Assembly (NCBI GenBank): GCA_015227615.1
Contig: JAALGZ010000005.1
Span: forward strand, 1,240,001-1,304,000
DNA: 64,000 nucleotides
Origin: Labyrinthula sp. Ha
Taxonomy: Eukaryota; Sar; Bigyra; Labyrinthulida; Labyrinthulaceae
Direction of reading: 5' to 3'
In this document: one piece after another, positions 56,251 to 64,000 of the stretch
Layout of the letters: every line of letters begins with the position of its first letter
Numbering within the stretch: position 1 is the stretch's first letter
The notes under the pieces: model-generated
Database searches by the model: none
The model's input: only the letters and a program-made list of their open reading frames with translations
What the model was told of the DNA's origin: nothing
Translations under genes and position numbers: made by a program

Positions 56251-57574
56251 TTAGGATTCCAAATTTGTCCAATTCAGCAGCTCGTCCAACCACTCTGTCT
56301 CTGTATCTGATACACTTCCTTCAAATTTTGGAACTCTCGACCATTGCTCTGGAGATTGGTCAAACTTATGTTCCGGAAACTCTTCATGCCCCTTGGACGG
56401 ATTCCACGCATCATGTGTGCCATTTACCTCTGCTGTGAACGGATCAACTGAATACATCATAGGAGGATCCTGTTTTTTTCTTTTCTTCACAGGGAAACTT
56501 TCTATTTCATCGGGTAGCTCTAACACAGAGGTAGATGTAACAAAATCGTTATTTGACTTTGCAATTCCAAAACCAGTTAAACCAGCCCCGAGCTTTGTGA
56601 TTTCTAAACACATTGTCATCTTCGTACTTTCTTCTCCTATTTCTTCAATGTGCACACATTTGATCAAACACAGAGTTGGAACACCTTTGCAATCAAGTTG
56701 AAATAAATGAACGCTTGGAATTGTTCGCATACTTGGCAGAGTTACAGGAGGACCCTGTGCATTAAACTTGATGGCCAGAATCTGCGAGTACGAAAGCAAA
56801 TCATTTTCATTCACTATCAAACGAGCAAAAACATCACCACACCAAGGCAAAAACCCACATCCACCAGTTTCACGAAGTTGTTTCTGAATTTCCTCTTCGG
56901 TAACACCAAAAGTGTCAACAAACATCTTGTTACAAAAAACCTCGGTTCCATCCGAAAACACTGATCGCACTGTATTTGACTCCAGTGTGACCCTGATAAA
57001 TGGCACCCCATCTTTTTCTTCAATAACCAGTGCTGGATCAGATGGTTCGGCTACTTTTCCTGCGACATCCAAATGAGGAGATGTTGCATCCCTTAGTGCT
57101 TGATCTACCCTTACGCGCATCTGCTCTGCTCTTGCTCTTACCTCAGATATATCTATGTTTAAAGCACTCATCCAAGATTTAAGTCGTTCATAACTTCCCT
57201 TCTTTCCTCGCAGCTTCAAATACCTCCGCATGTTGTCTAATTGAGCAGTGAACCAAAATTCAGAACAGCCAGATCCATAATGTTTATAGAGCGTAAAAAA
57301 CACTGACCAACTGCGCCGTTCCCAATTAGCTAGGCTTGATCTCTGCGTTTCAGTCGGAATAATAATGTGGTCTGCTTGCTTTGTTGGCTTCTGTTTCTTT
57401 TTAGTGTTTTGTCTACGTTTTCTCGGGCTATAAAAACATTCAACTTTCCTCTGGGTGCAGCGCTTACAAGGAGCCCCACCAGAACATTTCACTATAACAT
57501 AAAATCATAAATTTGTAGATACCTTTGGACTGAGTGCATCTATCGCAAGATTTCTTAAGTTGGACGGGCTCCAT
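56251..57574 (-). CDS. Zn(II)2Cys6 transcription factor with PAS-like domain
   Basis: Two exons, 57574-57523 and 57491-56251, with a 31-nt intron (57492-57522, phase 1), give 430 aa. The intron splits the DNA-binding domain: exon 1 supplies SCDRCTQSK and exon 2 the remaining cysteines. After joining the spacing is exact, CX2CX6CX5CX2CX6C (Cys10, 13, 20, 26, 29, 36), followed by a basic linker (SPRKRRQNTKKKQK). Residues about 185-330 look like a PAS domain (VFSDGTEVFCNKMFVDTFGV, then LLSYSQILAIKF), like Ert1/AcuK-type regulators of carbon metabolism. The acidic, Trp-containing C-terminus (ETEWLDELLNW) may be an activation domain. The family is overwhelmingly fungal, with some in amoebae and a few algae, so its presence is noteworthy. 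It lies downstream of a hairpin at 58.2 kb. Confidence 0.92.
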
Positions 57575-58171
57575 TTTGCGATTACTCTAGTCTTTCGATT
57601 TTTAACAGGAGCGCAAGAATTCGGACAAATTTCCCATAGAATCAAGGGACACGTCACGAGTCTGCGATATATATCCCTTCTCGGGTATTTTTAACGGTTC
57701 CGGTTTATGGAACCAGAATGTAAGTTCCCGACTTGTATCAGCTAATGGTAAACTGAACAGGTTGAGTTGGGCAAGCAGTTTATTGAGTACATTTTAGATG
57801 AACTCTCTCCCAAACTCATTTATACTATTCATAGTTAGATGAGTTGCTGGTGTATTATACCTGTAGATCTTTTTTAGGTCAAGCTCAAGTGGATATAAAA
57901 CTAGTAAGCTTTAGGCTGATAGGGTTAGCTGCAACTAGGTAAAGGATTTGAAAAAAGATATCTATAATTATATGATAAGCATTTTAGTTCTGACTATCAT
58001 TCAAAGAAATTAAATTTTCATTTTTATCAACTGATTCTAATTTAATTCAGATTATCAACAATAAATTGGGCTAAACTAAGTTGGGGCAATTGGCTAGATA
58101 ATTCTTCTCCCAATGGTGCACCGTGTGAAGACCAAATTAAAACAGCAATATGCTCCAAGAATAATTCTGGA
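57575..58171. promoter_or_regulatory. Upstream region of the Zn2Cys6 gene
   Basis: No gene. It contains a CTTCTCGGGTA block followed by GGTTCCGG near 57678-57710. Similar blocks recur in a different arrangement near 61958-61975 (GGTTCCGGTACCCGAGAAG), so these may be shared promoter words. No TATA box stands out. Confidence 0.35.
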
Positions 58172-58220
58172 GTACGAAAGCTTTTAGGTCACGTGACCTA
58201 TTCTTTGAACGCTTTCGTAC
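58172..58220. repeat. Nested palindrome with CACGTG core
   Basis: The perfect 14-bp palindrome AGGTCACGTGACCT (58186-58199), with an E-box/G-box CACGTG at its centre, is flanked by a perfect 10-bp inverted repeat: GTACGAAAGC (58172-58181) and GCTTTCGTAC (58211-58220). The outer arms are placed unevenly around the core (4 and 11 bp). The unit lies about 600 bp upstream of the Zn2Cys6 start. It could be a binding platform for bHLH/bZIP or Zn2Cys6 factors, an origin-like hairpin or a small foldback element. Confidence 0.7.
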
Positions 58221-59930
58221 GGTGCAAAAACGAAATATGAATTTTCTGATCCTTTGGCCCAACATCGTGTTGCCCGATTCATTATTGATAATGACTTGCT
58301 TATCATTAATAAAAAAACGTGTTTGAAAATTATTTGAGACATTCAATAAGAAAAATACGGGGGAAATTTTATTGACAAATTATCAAAAATCAACTGAGAT
58401 CTCTAGTTCGGATACAGACTCAGGAAGACTCCACATTACCCAATTGATGATTCTTAAGAATGCTTAGGCACCTTGACAAGAGATTCACAGTCAGTTAATC
58501 AATCCTCGTTCAGCAAAACTAAATAAATCCCCCCCCTCAAGAAGTCTTAATGATCATCTCATGCTGAGTCACGCACTAATGTGGAAAATCCCAAAGAGCC
58601 GTACTGAATCCTCAATGAGAAGTTAGTTTGCATCCCTAGCAAGAGATAAATGGCTCCTAATAGTAAGTTAACATCTGCGCGAAGGGCATACAAATAAATA
58701 TGAAGTTCATGGAAGGGTATCCGGATTCAAAAGTAGTCCACCACGGCTCTTCATACTTTCCAGTTGCAATACTTGATTACAGCTATTTAGCAGAGCTAGA
58801 ACAGGCTAATTCTAGCTGCATAAAGAACGAAAACAAACTGTGGCTGATAAAGGGCATTGGGTTAATCCAGGTCAAGGTTCAGTACCAGTCGCCATATTTA
58901 CCCTATGTCCGTGTTCAAATTTGGAAACCCACTTAACCACCTGTTATGCTTTAGCTAATCTCCCTCTAGTATCTTTCAATGCACCAGCTCATAAGATGCA
59001 GAAACATTAGACTCCCCAACCCACATGATGACCTGTAGCATAATTTTCCTTTCTAATTGCATAACTCCAAAGCTCGTAGTCGAAATGATTTAGAGAGCAC
59101 GGCGAGCCTACTTGGATACTAGCTGGGAGGTATAATTATAGCTTCCAGTACAAACATAACCCAGTAAGGTTTTCACAGTACATACAACTAGAGACACTAA
59201 ACTGCAGTCAGGGCCTGCTTTTCAAATAATTTGAGAACATAAGAAATTAAATCGGGAAGAATAATCTTATGGAAGATACCCACGTCTTGAGAGAACTCGT
59301 ATCATGTCTGTAATTCTGAGGCCTGCCATTATTTTCATCTGCACCTAGAGCTATTAGAGTCATTTTTTCAATTATCCTAAAATTTTGAACGCAATGCAAG
59401 CTCATCGAAAGTCATGCTTCATATCAACCTTGAGACACGGTTCTAAGCCCGTCATTTCTTCTCACTTTTACAATGCTTCGTCATTCCCTAAATTGGAGAC
59501 AGGGCCCTGACTAAAGAATAAGCATATTAAGTACTTAACTTAATCATTCTAGACTAATCCTATTGCTTACCAATAACTTTAACCTTTTCAATGTTCAAAA
59601 TGATATGATGTAAACAAAAAGTTCTAATGCGTTATCTCAAGCTAAAGGCTTAACAAGTGCTACTCTCTTCTAAGTATGTGTTCACTTATTTTATTAAACT
59701 ATCTAGACACGATTCTTGCCCACTTGTCCCTTGCAGTACGCCTGCTCACACGAGGGAATAAGAAAAGTTGTAAAGACTAATGAGTTACGAAAGGTAGTTT
59801 CAGTACGCGTGTACAAATTCGTTTATTTCGTTTTGTTTAGTCTTCCTACGTTGCTCGTGGATTCAGTCCTTATAACGAAATTAACCATAATCTTGTTAAT
59901 CAAAACAAATCTTCTAATTAGTTTATAAAG
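58221..59930. other. Gene-free interval before the Mei2-like gene
   Basis: No supported gene. It contains an 8-C run near 58530 and a TCCTCAATGAG copy near 58610 like the cluster at 4.0-4.3 kb. A 78-codon frame at 58700-58936 has no recognisable family. Confidence 0.45.
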
Positions 59931-61532
59931 ATGAGTTCAAATTTAGACGGTATTGATGAAGCAATAAAGAAATTAGACCTAAATGAGATAGACATGAAAC
60001 CAGACCCATCATCACATTCTGAATCACCTCCCTACGCTTCCAGCAGTTCCACAGATATACTTACAGGAGATTATCCAGTTGATTCACAACTGAAGTATCG
60101 GACGTGGGATTTTGATACAAATAAAGCAAACTCACCCAATATTTATTCAACAAATAGTTCATATTATGATACCTTTCTGGATAGTGGACGAATATCGGAT
60201 ATGCCTGGTTACCCTAGTGCTGGAGCAAACAACTACAAGATCTACGCTACTGAAGACTATGGAACGCTTAACTACTCGGCAACTCGTGGATCCTTCGACA
60301 GTAGGTATTCAATATCTCCTGGAGCATCATCAAACGAAGCCGGTGCGTTGTTCTCCGTTCAGACATATAAATCTAGAAACCCAACGCGTTCTGTGCTTCT
60401 TTACAATGTCCCTGCAACCCTTTCCTTGAAAGACCTCTTTGCTTTGTTCTCCACCTATGGTGATGTAGAAGCAATTTATCCAGCTAGAAAAGATGATCTT
60501 GGAGTTTTGCTTGTAGTATACTATGATATTTTGGATGCAAGTCTCGCGGTAGAAAAAATTTCAGATCCGAGTTTCCCAGTAAATGTGTTGTTTAGCACCA
60601 ATCTAGTACCAAGTAAAGGCGGATCGATGCCTCAACAATACCATTATGAAGACAATAAATTGTTATTTTTGAATGCAAATAATACAAAAAGGGTGTTTGA
60701 TATTGCCTCAAGATATGGGAGAGTATTTAATGTTTCAGAAACAAATAGTGGGGTTTTAGTTGAGTTTACTAGCACAAAGTCATGCGCCAAAGCCTATGCT
60801 AGATTAAGCCTTGATGTATCAGTTCGAGTAGTTCCAGTACCAGTTGATGCTGCTGGAATTCGATTAGGAAACTCCTTGTCAACTTTTATTAAGTCAGAAC
60901 ATAAACTTACCCCAGCTACACTTCATTTACTTAATCAAGCTAGCATGTATCAAGTAGGTGCTACCGAAAAAAATCTGCATCTACCAATGCATCACGGATA
61001 CACTTCGAGCCAAAGTTTCCACAGTGTGGGATCTATGCGCCAAATGGTTCCTCCGAAACCTGCTAGAAAAAAACACGTTGTTCCTGAAGAGTTCAAACTG
61101 GATTTAAATAGAATTTCAAAAGGAGAGGATCCCCGATCAACAATTATGGTTAGAAATATACCTAATAAGTACACGCAGAAAATGTTACTCGAAGAGCTTG
61201 ATGTTTTGTTTAAAGGAAAATATGATTTTTTCTACCTGCCAATAGATTTCAAGAACAAATGTAACGTTGGTTACGCTTTTGTGAATATGATTGATTTTCA
61301 TAACTTGATAGAAGTATATAATACTTTCAACAATAAGCATTGGACTCGTTTTAACAGTGAGAAAGTGTGCGAAGTCACCTACGCTAAGATCCAAGGGAAA
61401 CTGAGTCTAATAAATAGATTCAAGAACAGTTCACTGATGTTAAAAGGTGCCGAGTGTAGACCTTTAATTTTTTATTCTGAAGGAGAGTACAAAGGGATGT
61501 CTGAAGTATTTCCTGCTCCAGACCTTAGCTAA
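59931..61532 (+). CDS. Mei2-like RNA-binding protein with three RRM domains
   Basis: A single-exon 533-aa protein. The Ser/Tyr/Asp-rich N-terminus (1-150) is likely disordered. RRM1 is about 153-225 (SVLLYNVPATLSLKDLFALF). RRM2 is a shorter form, about 240-300 (KLLFLNANNTKRVFDIASRYG, split by a variable loop). RRM3, about 400-495, is the Mei2 C-terminal domain with its signature: STIMVRNIPNKYTQKMLLEE, FFYLPIDFKNKCNVGYAFVN, WTRFNSEKVCEVTYAKIQGK and a final FKNSSLM. Mei2 drives meiosis in fission yeast by trapping the mRNA-decay factor Mmi1; plant and algal AML/TEL proteins act in development and meiosis. The length is shorter than AML (about 800). The upstream 200 bp has no clear TATA box. Confidence 0.95.
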   Translation: MSSNLDGIDEAIKKLDLNEIDMKPDPSSHSESPPYASSSSTDILTGDYPVDSQLKYRTWDFDTNKANSPNIYSTNSSYYDTFLDSGRISDMPGYPSAGANNYKIYATEDYGTLNYSATRGSFDSRYSISPGASSNEAGALFSVQTYKSRNPTRSVLLYNVPATLSLKDLFALFSTYGDVEAIYPARKDDLGVLLVVYYDILDASLAVEKISDPSFPVNVLFSTNLVPSKGGSMPQQYHYEDNKLLFLNANNTKRVFDIASRYGRVFNVSETNSGVLVEFTSTKSCAKAYARLSLDVSVRVVPVPVDAAGIRLGNSLSTFIKSEHKLTPATLHLLNQASMYQVGATEKNLHLPMHHGYTSSQSFHSVGSMRQMVPPKPARKKHVVPEEFKLDLNRISKGEDPRSTIMVRNIPNKYTQKMLLEELDVLFKGKYDFFYLPIDFKNKCNVGYAFVNMIDFHNLIEVYNTFNNKHWTRFNSEKVCEVTYAKIQGKLSLINRFKNSSLMLKGAECRPLIFYSEGEYKGMSEVFPAPDLS

Positions 61533-64000
61533 ATCGTTCTTTTTTTATTTTTGCTTTAACCTTTGAGAATCCTTGGTTCTTTATCGTGCCTAACCATACG
61601 TGTCTTTTCATTGCAATTACTGGTTTCAATAGTTTAAACTTTTATATTTCCTAGGGAACAATTTTGTAGTTGTACTCAGTCTTCTCCATTATACTCTAGA
61701 TCAATCCACCCTTCTCCAAAGTTAGAAACTTAGTGTACAATTGTGGCCGATTGATGCAGCATTTCATCCTAGTGCAATTTCAAAGCGATTTGCACTCACT
61801 CAAGAGATCAGAATTATGTCCGAGAAAGAGTTCAACTTACAGATTAACCCTATCCTTTTTTCTGGATTATCCTCCAAGTAACAAGTACGATGTCAAAGAT
61901 GAACTGAGTCAACCTTCTTATCCCTAATTTATAGGAAAGTCAACACGGTTTTTCGGGTTCCGGTACCCGAGAAGTTCTCATTTTGAATTGAGCCAATTCC
62001 CGTATTATACCATTAGTTCCCGATTCAAATAATTTCCCATGTCATATTATATTAACGGGAATTCAATCGTGAATGGAAATTGGAAAAGATATGTATATAT
62101 AATATCAATCTGCCCAAAATAATTAACTGGTGTGCCATCATTTCGGTCATCAAAGTTAAAGCATAGAAAGTGGAAACACTTTACTGATAAATTTCACTAG
62201 TCTTAGGAGATAAATTGTGTTATTTATACTGACGTTGCATCTCGCAAGACATTGGAAAAATAGAATTAAACAATACAACTTCACTGGTTGGTCTTCAAAT
62301 CATTGTGTCCTTTGAAAAAAATAGAAGACAATATAACCAGGCTTATGCTAGTTTTTCCTTATTGTTAGAGCCCTCAAGGGAACAATTGACTTCAGCTGAA
62401 CTCTTGCAAAAGTGTCTTAAGCTCAACCAAGCTGATACTTTCCAAAGCATCTACGTTGGCAATGAATCTACTCTAATATGAACGCTGACTTGTTTTCTTA
62501 AACAATTGGAACACCTTGGACTGCAAATGTAAGGTTAAACCCCAGACATATCTCTATTATATATCTTGTACCTTGCAGGCATCCATTTAACTCCGCACAT
62601 TGTTGTGAATTGAGCTGCTAACTGAGAAACACTGCACCTTAGATAATTAAGCCCTAGTAATCTCCAACACGCAATGCCCTCTGTTAAGTATACTTCCCTT
62701 AAAGTATAGCTATTAATTCTCTTTCTTGATTATTCTTTTAGTTCTCATTTTATATTCGTTCGTTCTTAAAAGTTAAGTGTCGGGTTAAGCCGGCTCTATA
62801 TTCCTATCCCTAATAAGAACTTAACCAGCACCTGCTAATACATTCCTTTATTGTTTTTTGTACCCTCAAAAGCGAAAAACTGTCACGTAAGGTTACCTTC
62901 TTCTGAAACTCTTGTTGCTTAGGGTAGTAGTGTTGACCATAACAGTTTGCCATAAACCTTCTGGTCTAATAAATCTGCAGTCCCTATTGCAACGTTAGCT
63001 AATTACGTCATAGCAGTACTTAAAAATACTGATGATCCCACAAGAACCACAAGTTCTCAAGCTATAGATCGGCCTGCAAGTGTTCTAGAGGCTATCTGTT
63101 GTCGTGCTCAGCCTACGCTAGGCCTCAGCAGGTGAAATTTGTTGCACCATCGTATCCACTAGAAGTTCTTTCTTCCAAAATAACATTTCTCGTGGCACAG
63201 AATTAGAGAGAATATAATGATGCTGGCATTCTGAATAAGAATCATGTTTGCAGTAAAACTATTGGTTACAAACTTTCTCTGCACCAACAAGGCAAATTAT
63301 TTTCCAAAAAAGAATACTTGCTAAGTTCTTTACGACGTACTCTTGAAGCAAAGCTGAAAAGTTCATAATAATTTTGCTAAAAGTAGGCATCAAACTAACT
63401 TATGTCCTTGCAAATGCCCCCTTACTTTATGCCAGAGGTTACAGATATTGAGTAAAATGTGGGTGAAGCGAAGTTGAATAAATTAATAAGACATAAATCA
63501 AAATTTAGAATTGGTTTGTCTAGTGTTATTCAGAGCTCCCTAACATATTTTGCAGGTTATAAATTCTTAGTCTATGCTTTGACTTTTCGAAAATATTCTC
63601 CAGGGTGGAGCTTAGTTAATTATTCTCGAAGAATCGGGTTCGTTAAAGTTTGATAAATAGGAATTCAACACAGAGCGCACTCAATTCATTCTCAACTAAC
63701 TACGTCACTATCAGCTTACCTTTATATTTTACAACAAACAAATTGCAGAGTGGTTACTGAAACCTATCAGTTAATTACGGAGCATCTTGAGAAAGATGTG
63801 TTAGCACTATGGTGTCAGTACTTGTTATATTGTAGTCTCTTGGATAAACCTTCTTTCATTATAAGGCTAGTTTAAATCAAGGGTGCAGCAAGCATATCGT
63901 TCTGAGAAATATATACCCAAACTAACCCTTCACGCCAAAATTTTTCTTTAGTCAAATTATTCTTAAATACATGTCCTGAACAGATTGTACATCTACGTTT
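61533..64000. other. Gene-free interval to the right edge
   Basis: No supported gene. Near 61955-61972 is an inverted repeat (TCGGGT, spacer, ACCCGA) within GGTTCCGGTACCCGAGAAG, similar to a block upstream of the Zn2Cys6 gene. Small frames at 61733-61927 and 63459-63653 are not recognisable. Confidence 0.45.

Noticed and set aside
1-64000. CRISPR array, bacterial operons, rRNA genes
   Set aside because: None seen: no regularly spaced repeats, no Shine-Dalgarno-led gene runs and no recognisable rRNA segments.

Overview
This is nuclear DNA of a single-celled or otherwise compact eukaryote. The genes encode mitochondrial complex I, an ER Hsp70-like chaperone, ArfGAP, a Mei2-type RNA-binding protein and a mitochondrial ribosomal protein, and they read with the standard stop codons. 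Most are intron-free or carry one or two extremely short spliceosomal introns: every intron with a firm frame is 27-31 nt, with GTA/GTT-type donors and TAG or CAG acceptors. The lineage cannot be named from sequence alone. A canonical Zn2Cys6 transcription factor, a Roco-TIR protein and a TPR protein with an RAWCFLE motif together suggest an alga or protist rather than an animal, a land plant or an ordinary ascomycete.

Layout. Genes sit in small islands, nearly always as tight convergent pairs, separated by AT-rich gene-poor stretches of 2-10 kb. (1) 0-4 kb: 3' part of a Roco-COR-TIR gene facing NDUFV1. (2) 7.7-10.4 kb: tRNA-Ser(CGA), then a compact MED12-like gene facing MEMO1. (3) 12.6-16.4 kb: a VPS51-like gene facing a large TPR protein. 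(4) 19.2-21.4 kb: a coiled-coil protein facing a GLTP-fold protein. (5) 26.4-29.0 kb: ER chaperone HYOU1/GRP170/Lhs1, with a decayed LINE just upstream (about 29.1-32.3 kb). (6) 38.7-40.2 kb: a pseudokinase facing bL34m, which shares a CCAAT-containing divergent promoter with a small membrane protein. (7) 49.4-57.6 kb, the densest island: a tail-anchored coiled-coil protein, a polytopic membrane protein with a leucine-rich-repeat-like tail, a DUF218 protein, ArfGAP1-type ArfGAP and a Zn2Cys6-PAS regulator. (8) 59.9-61.5 kb: a Mei2-like three-RRM protein.

How the genes relate. There are no operons. Several genes serve membrane traffic and organelle upkeep (VPS51-like, ArfGAP, tail-anchored coiled coil, GLTP, HYOU1), and others serve mitochondria (NDUFV1, bL34m, possibly the small membrane protein). 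Clustering may be accidental. Most unusual are the uniform ultrashort introns, the convergent-pair architecture, the Roco-TIR fusion with a degenerate G4 motif, the membrane-LRR fusion and the pseudokinase. I found no CRISPR array, no rRNA and no whole mobile element.
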